Source: an uncultured Prevotella sp.
GTDB taxonomy: Bacteria; Bacteroidota; Bacteroidia; Bacteroidales; Bacteroidaceae
Assembly: GCA_945873145.1 (NCBI GenBank)
Contig: CAMCBZ010000001.1
Span: 1 to 64,000 of the forward strand
Length of the DNA stretch: 64,000 nucleotides
Direction: 5' to 3'
In this document: positions 8,043-18,458 of the stretch, piece after piece
How the letters are laid out: the number at the start of each line of letters is the position of its first letter
Position numbering within the stretch: the first letter of the stretch is position 1
Translations under genes and position numbers: made by a program
Notes under the pieces: model-generated
The model's input: only the letters and a program-made list of their open reading frames with translations
The model's database searches: none
Told to the model about the DNA's origin: nothing

Positions 8043-9302
8043 TTAGGTGTTCCGCATCTTGATAGACACACTTGCAGCCAACATAAACAAGAAAGGCATG
8101 AAAGGAGCCTTGAAGCGGGTTTCACCATGAGAAACCAGCACTAAGGCCAAAGAACCGGCGACAACGATGAACAGAGGCAGGAAAGCACTGCGATATTCCC
8201 GCTTGCGGAGCAACTGCGCTGTCGCCGTGACAGCCATCAGAACGATGATGAGATAATAGATTTCATTGACAAGCGCAAAATACTGAATCGGCGAGAGACT
8301 ATTGATCTGATGCACTATTGAAGCCACCGGCAACGTGACATAGTTGTCCCCGGCATGTTGCTTGTCCGTCAAGAACGCCGCTATGTTGTCAATGTCTTCG
8401 TAATACATCCAGAAGAGTCGCCCGGGCACTTTTTTCAGATAGGCGATTTTGTGGTTGCCGAGCCATTGCAGAGAGCGTTGTCTCCAGATGTCGCGACATT
8501 GCAGGGCCGTCAGTTTCTCACGGTTAGCGATGTAGCGGGCTGTTCCTTGAGGGTAAGCGTACCGACTGTAATCCACCTTTGTGCTCTTCTCATAGGTGCT
8601 TTCCACAAAGTTAAACCATAAGGTGGTGGGCTGCGTAAGGAAAAAGCCTGTACGCAGATAGCAGGACGTGCCGAAGGTAATGAGCAAGGCTGCATAGCCT
8701 CCCGCGACGCAAGCATAGCGCTTGAAAATCAGTTTGCGGTTGAAAAAAAGGTGATAAAGGAGCGCAGAACCAATGTAAATAGGAGAGATGGGGCGTATCC
8801 ATGTGGCAACGGCAAACAAAAGGCCTGCCGCTATCCATGTCCTTACGCTGTTGCTCTTCAAAGTGAGATACAAAGCCGTAAGGGCAAGCGCCACAGAGGG
8901 AATCTCAGAGAGCAGCATGGTACTCTGCCCCCAGTTGTTGGGATAAGCAATATATAGCAGGATGGCGATGAGCCCTGTGCGGTGGTTGAAAAGCAGTTCC
9001 GCAATCCGCGCAACGACGTAAGCTGAAACTGCCTTCAAGGCACACATCAGCACCAGTACGGGCACGATGCTGCGCGTCAGCCATAGCGAGAGAGCGATCA
9101 GATTGATTTGCCCGATGTTCCAAATAAAAGGCTGACCCATAATAGAGGAATGCGTAGGATAGGGCTGCCCGTCTTTTAGCGACATCAACGCATACTCTAT
9201 ATATCCGTCACCATCGTTTGTAGGCGTATAGCCGACAAACAGCAATATCGCTAAAAGGAAGAAGAAAAAAGCGATACTTATCTTACAATAGCTATTTTGC
9301 AT
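8043..9302 (-). CDS. GT-C fold membrane glycosyltransferase-like protein
   Basis: Polytopic inner-membrane protein of 419 residues with about ten hydrophobic segments. The layout resembles dolichyl-phosphate-mannose mannosyltransferases and ArnT-like GT-C enzymes: the first periplasmic loop carries GYTPTNDGDGYIEYA (acidic catalytic region), a short helix YPNNWGQSTMLLSEIPS follows, and ATWIRPISPIY has the RP pair common in this group. It probably moves a sugar from a polyprenyl carrier to an outside acceptor; donor and acceptor are unknown. It begins 25 bp inside the end of the PorZ-like gene, so it is translated from the same message. A long repeat-rich gap follows it. Confidence 0.72.
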   Translation of the reverse strand: MQNSYCKISIAFFFFLLAILLFVGYTPTNDGDGYIEYALMSLKDGQPYPTHSSIMGQPFIWNIGQINLIALSLWLTRSIVPVLVLMCALKAVSAYVVARIAELLFNHRTGLIAILLYIAYPNNWGQSTMLLSEIPSVALALTALYLTLKSNSVRTWIAAGLLFAVATWIRPISPIYIGSALLYHLFFNRKLIFKRYACVAGGYAALLITFGTSCYLRTGFFLTQPTTLWFNFVESTYEKSTKVDYSRYAYPQGTARYIANREKLTALQCRDIWRQRSLQWLGNHKIAYLKKVPGRLFWMYYEDIDNIAAFLTDKQHAGDNYVTLPVASIVHQINSLSPIQYFALVNEIYYLIIVLMAVTATAQLLRKREYRSAFLPLFIVVAGSLALVLVSHGETRFKAPFMPFLFMLAASVSIKMRNT

Positions 9303-11272
9303 ACTACTCCTTTCTCACCTTCGCTGGTTGCTACTTCCACCATGTAGACGCCGCTGGCTACACGCTTGCCGTCTCGGTTGATGCCATACCATTTATATTC
9401 TCCATTGCTGGCAGTGCCCTCGTTGACCAGCACGCCGTTGCTCGTGACGATTTTCACGCTGGCACCATTCTCCAGTCCAGTGATGGTGATGGCACCGGTA
9501 TAGTCGGGCTTCACGGGATTTGGGTAAGCCCAGACGTTGTCCTTGGTCATGCCATTGCTGGCGTCACTAAAGTTGCCGGTATAAGAGCACAGTCCCTGAT
9601 CCGTACCGATGAAGAGTTCGCCCGTAGCGTCATTAAGGGCCAAAGAGAGAATATTGTCTGACAACAGCTTGCTGTTGGCTTTGGTGAAGTGAGCCAACGT
9701 CGTGATGTTGTCAGCAGCGATGAGGTATAAGCCATTGCCGTTGGTTCCGAACCACTTACGATTGTTTTTGTCGACGACAATGCTCTGAATGTTTACTCCG
9801 GAGAGTAAATAGTCGGCATAGTTGGTACCATCGTTGCGTGGCACCTTCACCTGCGTGAGAATAGGATGGGCGGCAGTAATTTGGTCAGTTTCCAACATAA
9901 ACGGTCCTATGTTGGTACCTATCCACATATTGTTGTCTTTGTCCTCTACTATACATTTACAAGAGGTGATACCCAAAGAAGTGCCATCCTCATTGACAAA
10001 AGGTCCCTGATAGCTGTTGAGCGCATTTGTCCCCGTCTGGTAGGCATAGAACGACGGCACGGTCCAGTGATCATTGACAAACCATATCAGCCCGCGGCTG
10101 TCGGTCATCATACCTTTCAGCGTGCCGAGACTCTGAGGTTCCGGGAACAGATATTTCAGTTTCATCAGTTCCTCGTGAGGAAAAGCCTTCCACTCACCGT
10201 CCTTGGTGTATTCCAGTATCGACTGCGTGGGAGCCTGACTATTCAGCAGCCAAAGATTGCCGTCCTTGTCATACATCACGCCAAAGACCAACTGATAGTT
10301 TTTGCTTTTCTTATTAAAACTCTCGATGAGAGAATTGTCGCTGTTCCACAGCTTAACAAACTGTCCGTTGCGGAACTCATAGAGTCCCTCACGTGATCCG
10401 GCCATCACATGGCTGTTGTCACGAGGGTCGATGTCCAGGCTGAAAACATCCTGATAGTTAATACCTGTCTGCGTTGCGATGTCGTCTTGAAAGACAGACC
10501 ACTCATCATTGCTCAACACTTGTATGCATCCCGGATTAGAGTTCATTGTACCATTGCAGCTGTACAGTTTCCCGCCATACATCTTCAGGAATCCGAAGTA
10601 ATTGTATTTCGGTCCACCGGGTTGCAGTGTCTTGACGAGTGCCTTGAGATCTTCTGACACCGTATTGGGCTTAGCAGCATAATTTCCTACGCGTGTCCAG
10701 TTGGCTTTGTCGAGGAGATTGTCGGTCAGCTTGCCACGATAGAGCCCGTTGGCAGCGCTGGCGGCATAGAGATAACCGTCTTTGGTATAGGCGTAATTAA
10801 CAGAGAAGCCCAGTCTGTAGGTGTTCGTGACCTCAGCATCAGCCACGTTCAGCGCCACGATGCCAAAGGCGGTGGAGAGATACGCCATACTGCCGTTGAC
10901 ATCAATGCCGTTGACAGTCTTGGTGTCAGTGGTGGAATAGTTCTGATAGTCAGTCATATTCACCACATCGCCGTTGGGTGCGAGCAAGTCGATGTTATAG
11001 TCGTCATAGACGATGACCAGCCTTTTGGCCTTCTGCGACCAACCGATATGAGCGATGCCACAGTCGCTGAGTCCCGAGATCTTGTCGTAGGTTGTCAGGC
11101 TCTGGTCGCTGCGGTCGTAGCTATAAAGGCCCCCTGAGGCCAGCACATAGATGGTCTTTCCCTCGCCCTCCACGATTTCGGTAGGATCGTAGTAGCTCAG
11201 GTAGGCTTTCCACTGAGCATGGAGCAGGAGTGGAAAGAACAGGATGAAAAGAAGCAGGCGATGCTTGATCAT
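9278..11272 (-). CDS. porZ: PorZ-like beta-propeller protein of the type IX secretion system
   Basis: Exported protein of 664 residues. A signal peptide at residues 1-19 (HRLLLFILFFPLLLHA then Q) precedes a body of WD/propeller-like repeats such as WIGTNIGPF, WFGTNGNGLYLI and FIGTDQGLCSY. The C-terminal 80 residues (WAYPNPV, GVYMVEVATSEG) look like a type IX secretion sorting domain. PorZ in Porphyromonas is part of the surface attachment complex that processes T9SS cargo, and gene length and layout fit. The upstream neighbour is rdgB after a gap with CTATAG repeats; the downstream membrane glycosyltransferase-like gene overlaps. A general two-component-type propeller protein is the alternative. 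Confidence 0.8.
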   Translation of the reverse strand: MIKHRLLLFILFFPLLLHAQWKAYLSYYDPTEIVEGEGKTIYVLASGGLYSYDRSDQSLTTYDKISGLSDCGIAHIGWSQKAKRLVIVYDDYNIDLLAPNGDVVNMTDYQNYSTTDTKTVNGIDVNGSMAYLSTAFGIVALNVADAEVTNTYRLGFSVNYAYTKDGYLYAASAANGLYRGKLTDNLLDKANWTRVGNYAAKPNTVSEDLKALVKTLQPGGPKYNYFGFLKMYGGKLYSCNGTMNSNPGCIQVLSNDEWSVFQDDIATQTGINYQDVFSLDIDPRDNSHVMAGSREGLYEFRNGQFVKLWNSDNSLIESFNKKSKNYQLVFGVMYDKDGNLWLLNSQAPTQSILEYTKDGEWKAFPHEELMKLKYLFPEPQSLGTLKGMMTDSRGLIWFVNDHWTVPSFYAYQTGTNALNSYQGPFVNEDGTSLGITSCKCIVEDKDNNMWIGTNIGPFMLETDQITAAHPILTQVKVPRNDGTNYADYLLSGVNIQSIVVDKNNRKWFGTNGNGLYLIAADNITTLAHFTKANSKLLSDNILSLALNDATGELFIGTDQGLCSYTGNFSDASNGMTKDNVWAYPNPVKPDYTGAITITGLENGASVKIVTSNGVLVNEGTASNGEYKWYGINRDGKRVASGVYMVEVATSEGEKGVVCKIAIVR

Positions 11273-11301
11273 AGTGGAGATTTTGAAGGGCGTTAAAGAT
11301 A

Positions 11302-11365
11302 GACTCTATAGAAATTATAGAGCTCTATAGCTTCTATAGCCTCTATAGCAACTATAGCTTCTATA
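11302..11365. repeat. Cluster of CTATAG hexamers between rdgB and porZ
   Basis: Five exact CTATAG hexamers and two near copies in about 60 bp, giving overlapping short palindromes such as TATAGAGCTCTATA. It lies in the spacer before porZ on the minus strand. Role unknown; it could fold into small hairpins or be slippage-derived. Confidence 0.6.
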
Positions 11366-11373
11366 AAAAACTA

Positions 11374-11979
11374 TCACAGCATCTCGCTTTTCAAGTGCAC
11401 GGCGAGCTGCTCCACAGCTTTTGCGCGATGCGAGATCGTGTTTTTGATCTCTTCTCCCAGCTCGGCGAAGCTCTTGTCATAGCCGTCGGGGATGAAGAGC
11501 GGGTCATAGCCGAAGCCCTCAGTGCCGTGTTTCTCGGTAGCGATGCGTCCGCGCACCTCGCCCTCGAACTGATATTCTCGGCTGCACACCGGGTTGTCGC
11601 CCTCCATGGTGATCAGCGAGATGACCGTGCGGAAGCGTGCACGGCGGTTGTTCTTACCGTCGAGCTTACGCAGCAGTTTCGCCATGTTGGCCTCACTGTC
11701 GTGGTCTGTGCCTTCGGCATAGCGGGCAGAGTGCACGCCCGGCGCACCGCCGAGAGCCTCCACCTCCAGTCCCGTGTCATCGGCGAAGCAGTTGAGATGG
11801 TAGTGGTCAAAGATATACTCAGCCTTCTGATGGGCATTCTCCTCAAGCGTGTTGCCGGTCTCGGGGATGTCCTCATGGCAACCGATGTCACTGAGAGAGA
11901 CTATCTCAAAGTCAGGACCGAGGATTTCACGTATCTCGCGCAGCTTATGCTGGTTGTTCGTAGCAAAAACTATTTTCAT
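11374..11979 (-). CDS. rdgB: dITP/XTP pyrophosphatase (RdgB/HAM1 family)
   Basis: Hydrolyses non-canonical purine nucleoside triphosphates (ITP, dITP, XTP) to monophosphates, keeping damaged bases out of DNA. The 201 residues carry the N-terminal [12 protein letters not shown], the [23 protein letters not shown] block near residues 66-88, and [10 protein letters not shown] followed by SHRAKA near the C-terminus. All are family signatures, with catalytic Asp in ADDTG. Start ATG overlaps the stop of the YitT gene by 4 bp, so it belongs to the leuS-yitT-rdgB operon. Confidence 0.96.
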   Translation of the reverse strand: MKIVFATNNQHKLREIREILGPDFEIVSLSDIGCHEDIPETGNTLEENAHQKAEYIFDHYHLNCFADDTGLEVEALGGAPGVHSARYAEGTDHDSEANMAKLLRKLDGKNNRRARFRTVISLITMEGDNPVCSREYQFEGEVRGRIATEKHGTEGFGYDPLFIPDGYDKSFAELGEEIKNTISHRAKAVEQLAVHLKSEML

Positions 11980-12980
11980 GCTTTATTGTTTTGTTCCTGA
12001 TCCGTCTGGTCATTACCTACAGGCGGAATGTCGAGGATATTCTGTTTTTTCTTGAGTTTTTCAGGCACGTTGACCTTGATGCGGTCGAAGCCCTCGCCAT
12101 ATACACCGATGACAGAGCTCTGGCTGACGAAAGCCTGCGGGTCGATCATCTTGATGAGACGGAAGATGGCATTGCTCTCGTTTTTCTTGGCAAGGATACA
12201 GAGCACCTTCATGTCCTGACCCGTGTACCATCCGTGTCCGTCGAGGATCGTCACGCCATGCTCCATCTGCGTGCCGATGGCGTTGGCAATCTCCTGATAT
12301 TTCTTCGAGAAGATCATGAACTGCACACTCTGCCGCTGGATGTTCATCACGTGATCGAGCATGAAGTTCTCAACTACCATGGTGCAGAAACCAAACACCA
12401 CCTTGTGGGCACGGTCGAGATAGTCGCCGAACTGCGGGAAGAAGAAGCAGGAACCGATGATACAGAAGTCCACAGCCATGAGCACCTGACCCAGCGATAC
12501 GTCGCGATATTTGTTGACGCAAGCGGCGATGATGTCCGTACCACCCGTCGAACCATTGTTGAGAAAGACGATAGCCAGTGCTGATCCCGTGAAGCAACAG
12601 CCGATGAGCAGTGACATGAAGTCTTGTCCCGGTCCGAGAATCTTGACATAGTGGCCCGCGGCATCCACCGGCATGAGCGCCTGCGCGAACTTCAAGAGGA
12701 AGTAGAGCGTGAAGATGGCATAGATGGTCTTCATCAGAAACTTCCAACCAAGAATCTTCAACGCCACGACGAGCAGGGCGAGGTTGATGATCATGTAGGT
12801 GTTCTCAATCTTAAACCCCGTCGCGTAATAGATGATAGCCGACATACCTGTCACGCCACCCGTGACGATCTCGTAGGGCAGGAGAAAGATGGTGAAGGCG
12901 GCAGCATACAAAACGAGGCCAAGGGTTATGCCTACATAATCCTTAGCCTCGTTGTATATGATACGATGATCAATGGTCAT
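11976..12980 (-). CDS. YitT family membrane protein
   Basis: Inner-membrane protein of 334 residues. Five to six hydrophobic segments fill the first 200 residues ([48 protein letters not shown]). A cytoplasmic C-terminal domain of the DUF2179 type follows ([28 protein letters not shown]). The family is common but its transport or sensing role is unknown. It starts 3 bp after leuS ends and overlaps rdgB by 4 bp, so the three are one transcription unit. Confidence 0.9.
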   Translation of the reverse strand: MTIDHRIIYNEAKDYVGITLGLVLYAAAFTIFLLPYEIVTGGVTGMSAIIYYATGFKIENTYMIINLALLVVALKILGWKFLMKTIYAIFTLYFLLKFAQALMPVDAAGHYVKILGPGQDFMSLLIGCCFTGSALAIVFLNNGSTGGTDIIAACVNKYRDVSLGQVLMAVDFCIIGSCFFFPQFGDYLDRAHKVVFGFCTMVVENFMLDHVMNIQRQSVQFMIFSKKYQEIANAIGTQMEHGVTILDGHGWYTGQDMKVLCILAKKNESNAIFRLIKMIDPQAFVSQSSVIGVYGEGFDRIKVNVPEKLKKKQNILDIPPVGNDQTDQEQNNKA

Positions 12981-12983
12981 AAA

Positions 12984-15845
12984 TTATTTGATAACGATAT
13001 TGATAATCTTCTTGGGCACGACGATGACCTTGACAATCTGCTTGCCGTCGAGATATTTCTTGCTGCGCTCGTCGTCGAGCGTAGCCTGCTGGATGTCGTC
13101 TTTCGAGGCATCAGCGGGGAACATCTTCTGATAGCGGGCCTTGCCGTTGAAGCTGACAGTCATCTGCAACTCGTTGTCCTGCAGATAAGCCTCATTCCAT
13201 TTCGGCCACTGTGCGTCGCATACCGAGCCCTTCTCGCCGAGCTGGTGCCACAGCTCCTCAGCGATATGTGGAGCAAAGGGAGCAATGAGGATGACCACGT
13301 CGCGCAGCAGTTCACGGTTGTGGCACTTCTGCTGACCAAGTTCGCTGACGCAGATCATGAAGGCAGAGATGCTCGTGTTGTAGGAGAACGACTCGATGTC
13401 GCCGGTCACCTTCTTGATGAGCTTATGCACACTCTTCAGGCTGTCCTTTGAGGGCTCAGCGTCGTCGACGAGCCATTTGTCGGTGCGGTTTTCCCAGAAC
13501 AGGCTCCAAAGTTTCTTCAGGAAACGGAAACAGCCGTCGATGCCATTGGTGTCCCAAGGCTTGCTGGCCTCGACAGGACCGAGGAACATCTCGTAGAGAC
13601 GGAGTGTGTCAGCGCCATAGTCACGCACAATGTCGTCGGGGTTGACAACGTTGTACATCGACTTGGACATCTTCTCAATGGCCCAGCCGCAGACATATTT
13701 GCCATTCTCAAGGATGAACTCAGCATTCTTGTACTCAGGGCTCCACTGCTTGAAGGCCTCGGTGTCGAGAATATCGTTTTTCACAAGGTTGACCCACACG
13801 TGGATCGGCGTCACCTCTTTATAGTTCTTGCGCAGGTTGTAGCTCACAAACACCGGTTTGTCGGCTGTGCTGAGCTCGCCCACACGATAGACAAAGTTGC
13901 TGCGTCCCTGGATCATACCCTGGTTGATGAGCTTCTGGAACGGCTCTTCCTCGCAGCTCACGCCGTAGTCATGGAGGAACTTATTCCAGAAACGGCTGTA
14001 GATCAGGTGGCCGGTGGCGTGCTCGGTGCCGCCCACATAGAGGTCGACATGGCGCCAGTACTCATCAGCTTTCTTCGAGACGAGCGCCTCGTCGTTGTGG
14101 GGATCCATATAGCGGAGGTAGTAAGCACTACTGCCCGCAAAGCCCGGCATGGTGTAAAGGTCGAGCGGGAAGACTGTCTTCTGGTCGATCTTGGCGTTTT
14201 CCACCACCTTTTTATTAACAGTATCCCATGCCCATTTTGTGGCACGGCCCAATGGTGGCTCACCGCTCTCGGTAGGTTTATATTCAGAAATCTCCGGCAA
14301 CTCGATGGGCAGGCACTCTTCCGGCACCATGCGGGGGATACCATTGTCGTAGTAGACGGGGAAGGGCTCACCCCAATAGCGCTGGCGAGAGAAGATGGCG
14401 TCACGCAGACGGTAGTTGACCTTCACGCGTCCGATACCCTTCTCGGTGACGAATTTCTTCGTAGCGGCAATGGCTTCCTTCACGGTCAGACCGTTGAGCG
14501 AGAAGCCGTCAAGGCCCTGCTTGCCCTCACGCGGTGAGTTGGTGACGATGCCTTCCTTGGCGTCGAAGCTCTCCTCCGAGACGTCGGCCCCCTCGATGAG
14601 CGGGATGATGGGCAGACCAAAATGCTTGGCAAAGGCATAGTCGCGGCTGTCGTGAGCCGGTACGGCCATGATGGCGCCCGTACCATATCCGGCGAGCACA
14701 TACTCCGAAACCCAGATAGGGATGGCATCGCCCGTCAGCGGGTTGATGGCGTAAGAGCCTGTGAACACACCCGTGACCTTGCGGTCGGACATGCGCTCCA
14801 GCTCAGTGCGCTTCTTCACGTAGTCGATATATTTGTCGACTTCGGCTTTCTGCTCCTTGGTGGTCACCTGTGCCACATAGTCAGACTCCGGGGCGAGCAC
14901 CATAAACGTCACGCCGAACATGGTGTCGGCACGGGTAGTGAAGATGGTGAACTTCACGTCGGAGTCCTTGACCTGGAACTCCACCTCAGTACCTTCTGAG
15001 CGTCCGATCCAGTTCTTCTGCGTTTCCTTGATGGAGTCGCTCCACTGGATGGTGTCGAGACCGTCGAGCAGACGCTGAGCATAAGCGGAGACACGCAGAC
15101 ACCACTGGCTCATCTTCTTCTGCACCACGGGGAAGCCACCACGCACGCTGACGCCCTCGACGACCTCGTCGTTGGCCAGCACGGTACCCAGTCCAGCGCA
15201 CCAGTTGACCATCGTCTCGCCCTTGTAGGCGATGCGGTAGTTCATCAGTGTGTCGCTCTTCTGCTTTTCGTCCATGGCCTTCCACTCTTCAGCGGTGAAG
15301 CTGACGGTGTCGTCGCCCTGGGCCACGTTGAGTCCTTCAGTGCCCTGCTGCTCGAAGTGGGCAATGAGCTTGTCGATGGGCTGTGCCTTCTTCAGGTCGT
15401 TGTCGTAGTAAGAGTTGAACATCTTCTCGAAAGCCCACTGTGTCCAGTGATAGTAATGGGGGTCGCAAGTGCGTACCTCACGGTCCCAGTCAAAGGAGAA
15501 GCCGATCTTGTCGAGCTGCTCGCGGTAGCGGTTGATGTTCTGCTCGGTGGTGATGGCAGGATGCTGACCGGTTTTGATGGCATACTGCTCGGCGGGGAGT
15601 CCGTAAGCGTCATATCCCATAGGATTGAGAACATTGAAGCCGTTGAGCCGCTTGTAGCGAGCATAGATGTCACTGGCAATGTATCCCAACGGATGACCTA
15701 CATGCAGTCCCGCACCAGAAGGGTAAGGAAACATGTTGAGCACGTAGTATTTCGGGCGGTTAGGGTCCTCTGTGACCTTGTAGGTCTTATGGTCGACCCA
15801 CGCTTTCTGCCACTTTTTCTCAATCTCTCTGAAATTGTAGTCCAT
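12984..15845 (-). CDS. leuS: Leucine--tRNA ligase
   Basis: Charges tRNA-Leu with leucine. A 953-residue class I synthetase with the HIGH-type motif [16 protein letters not shown] near residues 41-56, the inserted CP1 editing domain ([28 protein letters not shown] around residues 300-410), the zinc-less YLRYMDPHN region and [10 protein letters not shown] near residue 720. It is somewhat longer than the Escherichia coli enzyme, as usual for Bacteroidetes. Start ATG lies about 68 bp after a good promoter. First gene of leuS-yitT-rdgB. Confidence 0.98.
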   Translation of the reverse strand: MDYNFREIEKKWQKAWVDHKTYKVTEDPNRPKYYVLNMFPYPSGAGLHVGHPLGYIASDIYARYKRLNGFNVLNPMGYDAYGLPAEQYAIKTGQHPAITTEQNINRYREQLDKIGFSFDWDREVRTCDPHYYHWTQWAFEKMFNSYYDNDLKKAQPIDKLIAHFEQQGTEGLNVAQGDDTVSFTAEEWKAMDEKQKSDTLMNYRIAYKGETMVNWCAGLGTVLANDEVVEGVSVRGGFPVVQKKMSQWCLRVSAYAQRLLDGLDTIQWSDSIKETQKNWIGRSEGTEVEFQVKDSDVKFTIFTTRADTMFGVTFMVLAPESDYVAQVTTKEQKAEVDKYIDYVKKRTELERMSDRKVTGVFTGSYAINPLTGDAIPIWVSEYVLAGYGTGAIMAVPAHDSRDYAFAKHFGLPIIPLIEGADVSEESFDAKEGIVTNSPREGKQGLDGFSLNGLTVKEAIAATKKFVTEKGIGRVKVNYRLRDAIFSRQRYWGEPFPVYYDNGIPRMVPEECLPIELPEISEYKPTESGEPPLGRATKWAWDTVNKKVVENAKIDQKTVFPLDLYTMPGFAGSSAYYLRYMDPHNDEALVSKKADEYWRHVDLYVGGTEHATGHLIYSRFWNKFLHDYGVSCEEEPFQKLINQGMIQGRSNFVYRVGELSTADKPVFVSYNLRKNYKEVTPIHVWVNLVKNDILDTEAFKQWSPEYKNAEFILENGKYVCGWAIEKMSKSMYNVVNPDDIVRDYGADTLRLYEMFLGPVEASKPWDTNGIDGCFRFLKKLWSLFWENRTDKWLVDDAEPSKDSLKSVHKLIKKVTGDIESFSYNTSISAFMICVSELGQQKCHNRELLRDVVILIAPFAPHIAEELWHQLGEKGSVCDAQWPKWNEAYLQDNELQMTVSFNGKARYQKMFPADASKDDIQQATLDDERSKKYLDGKQIVKVIVVPKKIINIVIK

Positions 15846-15912
15846 GTGTGTATATATCTTGTTTTATTGTTTCTTTGGCTTACACCTTATTATAAATAGG
15901 GCATATTACATG

Positions 15913-15942
15913 CAAAGTTACACAAATCAATCCACAAAACAA
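15913..15942 (-). promoter_or_regulatory. Promoter of the leuS operon
   Basis: Minus-strand TAACTTTG (15913-15920) and TTG (15940-15942) with a 19-bp spacer. A copy of the dispersed CACCTTATTATAAATAG motif (15883-15899) lies between it and leuS. Confidence 0.7.
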
Positions 15943-16043
15943 AATCAATGGTGCAAAATGTGAGGCAGGAGTAAGAAATGAGAGTCGCCGCGGTTTGTCC
16001 GTGATGAAATAGGATACTGATAAACAGTGCCTTATCCTGCGAT

Positions 16044-16109
16044 ATAGATTTTATCTATGATGCGATAGTCTTTGTCTGTTGTCATCATCAAGGAATATCC
16101 TTAACTTTG
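16044..16109 (+). promoter_or_regulatory. OxyR-type operator and promoter of ahpCF
   Basis: The site 16044-16058 matches ATAGnTnnnAnCTAT exactly. A second, imperfect copy (ATAGTCTTTGTCTGT, 16065-16079) follows after 6 bp, the tandem layout of OxyR operators. Directly downstream are TTG (16079-16081), a 20-bp spacer and TAACTTTG (16102-16109), so the operator abuts the -33 element as expected for an activator. Confidence 0.75.
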
Positions 16110-16203
16110 CATCAGAAAACAAAAATAACACTCACAACATCACAAACAACAGAGGTCTTCCTCGCAACAACACAACACAAAATTAATAAAAAAATAAGAG
16201 ATT

Positions 16204-16770
16204 ATGGAAACGATCATCAATCAGCACGCACCCGAGTTCACCGTTCAGGCCTTCCAGAACGGCAGTTTCAAAACCGTCAGCAACAAGGACATCGAAGGCA
16301 AGTGGGCATTGTTCTTCTTCTATCCTGCCGACTTCACCTTTGTCTGCCCCACCGAGCTGGAGGACCTTCAGAGCAAATACGATGAGCTCAAGGCCATGGG
16401 CGTAGAGGTTTTCTCGGTGAGCACCGACAGCCATTTCGTACACAAGGCATGGCACGATACCTCTGACCGCATCGCCAAATTGCAGTATGCAATGCTCGCT
16501 GACCCTCTCGCTGTGCTTTCACGCGGCTTCGGCGTATACAAGGAGGATGAGGGTGTGGCTTATCGCGGCACCTTCCTCGTCAACCCCGAAGGACTCGTGA
16601 AACTGGCTGAGATTCAGGACAACAGCATTGGACGCAACGCCGATGAGCTCGTCCGCAAGGTTCAGGCTGCACAGTATGTTGCATCGCACAACGGTGAGGT
16701 TTGCCCCGCAAAATGGCACGAAGGCGCCGAGACGCTCAAGCCAAGCATCGACTTGGTCGGTAAGCTCTAA
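16204..16770 (+). CDS. ahpC: Alkyl hydroperoxide reductase peroxiredoxin subunit
   Basis: Two-cysteine peroxiredoxin that reduces hydrogen peroxide and organic peroxides. 188 residues with the peroxidatic site DFTFVCPTELEDL (Cys near residue 48) and the resolving Cys in GEVCPAKW near residue 167. ATG at 16204 follows an A-rich leader without Shine-Dalgarno sequence, about 90 bp after the predicted transcription start. ahpF follows after 77 bp and regenerates the oxidised enzyme. An OxyR-like operator upstream predicts induction by peroxide. Confidence 0.97.
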   Translation: METIINQHAPEFTVQAFQNGSFKTVSNKDIEGKWALFFFYPADFTFVCPTELEDLQSKYDELKAMGVEVFSVSTDSHFVHKAWHDTSDRIAKLQYAMLADPLAVLSRGFGVYKEDEGVAYRGTFLVNPEGLVKLAEIQDNSIGRNADELVRKVQAAQYVASHNGEVCPAKWHEGAETLKPSIDLVGKL

Positions 16771-16847
16771 AGCACTCGGCTGAGGTTTCAGTATATCATC
16801 ATTTCTGCACGAAGTGCACCATTCTCTAATTTTTACAATTACAACTT

Positions 16848-18401
16848 ATGCTCGATCTTAATGTTATCACCCAAGTGAAAGGTGTGCTGGCCCATCTCAG
16901 TGCTCATTTCACGTTTGCCGTAGAGCGGGACGACAGCGATGCCGACGCCACTCATTTCAGTCAATTTGTAGAGGATGTGGCTTCGTGCAGCTCACATATC
17001 ACTGTGGAGTACCGCAGTGGCAAGGCTTTCCGCTTCTCCATTCTTCGCGACGGACAGGACACCGGCATCGCCTTCCGCGGCATCCCCAACGGACATGAGT
17101 TCACCTCGCTGTTGCTGGCGCTGCTCAACGCCGACGGACAGGGACGCAATCTGCCCGATGACCGTCTGCGCCGACGCATCGCGTCGCTGCAAGGCGACAT
17201 CAGGTTGACGACCTATGTCTCGCTGACCTGTACCAACTGCCCCGACGTGGTGCAGGCACTCAACGTCATAGCGCTGCTCAACCCGAACGTCTCTCACGAG
17301 ATGGTCGACGGGGCAGTCGCGCAGCAGGAAGTCGACGAGCTCAACATCCAGGCAGTGCCCTCGGTGTATGTCAACGGGGAGTTGCTGCACGTGGGACGCG
17401 GAGAGCTCGGCACGCTGCTTGACGAACTGGAGGATCATCTCGGCACAGACAGCAGCGCGGAACACGAGGCTGTGGAGCACCGCTATGATTTGGTGGTACT
17501 CGGAGGCGGCCCGGCAGGAGCAGCAGCCGCCATCTACGCGGCAAGAAAAGGACAGAAGGTGGCGGTCGTGGCCCAGCGCATCGGCGGACAGGTTAACGAC
17601 ACGACGGGCATCGAGAACATTATCTCTGTGCCAAAGACCACCGGTGCGCAATTGGCTGCCGACCTTTCCAAACACTTGGAGGCTTATCCCATTGACACAT
17701 ACACCAACCGCAAGATCACACGTGTGGACTTTTCACAAAAGGACAAACGGGTAGAGGTGAGAGGAGGAGAATCATTCATCGCCCCGCGTGTGATCATTGC
17801 TACGGGTGCCGGATGGCGTCGGCTGGGACTGACAGGCGAGGACAAGCTCATCGGCCACGGCATTCATTTCTGCCCACACTGCGACGGACCTTTCTATAAA
17901 GGCAAGCACGTAGCTGTCATCGGAGGCGGCAACAGTGGCGTAGAGGCGGCCATCGACTTGGCGGGAATCTGCGATCATGTGACAGTACTGGAATTCGGTT
18001 CTCAGATGCGGGCCGACAAGGTGTTGCAGCAAAAACTGCGCGCACTGCCCAATGTCGACATCCATTTCCGCAGTCAGACCATCGGTCTCTCGGAGCAGAA
18101 CGGTAGCCTCAACGGCATCGACGTGCGGGATCTCGACAAGGATGAGGTGCGGCACATTACGCTCGACGGTGTGTTTGTGCAGATAGGCTTACAGCCCAAC
18201 AGCGACATGTTCAAGGATCATGTCAAGCTCACACCGCGCGGTGAGATCATCATCGACGACCGCAATCACACCTCTGTGGCAGGCGTATATGCGGCAGGCG
18301 ATGTGTCGACAGTGCCTTTCAAGCAGATCATGATTGCCATGGGCGAAGGAGCCAAGGCAGCTCTCGCTGCTTTTGAGGACAGCCTCTATCAAGAACAATG
18401 A
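16848..18401 (+). CDS. ahpF: Alkyl hydroperoxide reductase flavoprotein subunit
   Basis: NAD(P)H-dependent flavoenzyme that passes electrons to AhpC. 517 residues: an N-terminal double thioredoxin-fold domain with CTNCPDVV (redox CxxC near residue 127), an FAD motif LGGGPAGAAAAIYAARKG near residues 221-238, the second redox pair in HFCPHCDGPFYKG near residue 345, an NAD motif AVIGGGNSGVEAAIDLA and a C-terminal FAD motif GVYAAGDVSTVPFKQI. Length and domain order are those of AhpF, not of plain thioredoxin reductase. A short duplication (GCCTCTATCAAGAA) occurs at its 3' end. Confidence 0.97.
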   Translation: MLDLNVITQVKGVLAHLSAHFTFAVERDDSDADATHFSQFVEDVASCSSHITVEYRSGKAFRFSILRDGQDTGIAFRGIPNGHEFTSLLLALLNADGQGRNLPDDRLRRRIASLQGDIRLTTYVSLTCTNCPDVVQALNVIALLNPNVSHEMVDGAVAQQEVDELNIQAVPSVYVNGELLHVGRGELGTLLDELEDHLGTDSSAEHEAVEHRYDLVVLGGGPAGAAAAIYAARKGQKVAVVAQRIGGQVNDTTGIENIISVPKTTGAQLAADLSKHLEAYPIDTYTNRKITRVDFSQKDKRVEVRGGESFIAPRVIIATGAGWRRLGLTGEDKLIGHGIHFCPHCDGPFYKGKHVAVIGGGNSGVEAAIDLAGICDHVTVLEFGSQMRADKVLQQKLRALPNVDIHFRSQTIGLSEQNGSLNGIDVRDLDKDEVRHITLDGVFVQIGLQPNSDMFKDHVKLTPRGEIIIDDRNHTSVAGVYAAGDVSTVPFKQIMIAMGEGAKAALAAFEDSLYQEQ

Positions 18402-18458
18402 GGACAGCCCCGGCAATAAGAACTGCCTCTATCAAGAAGAATAGTTTTTAGTTCGGTT

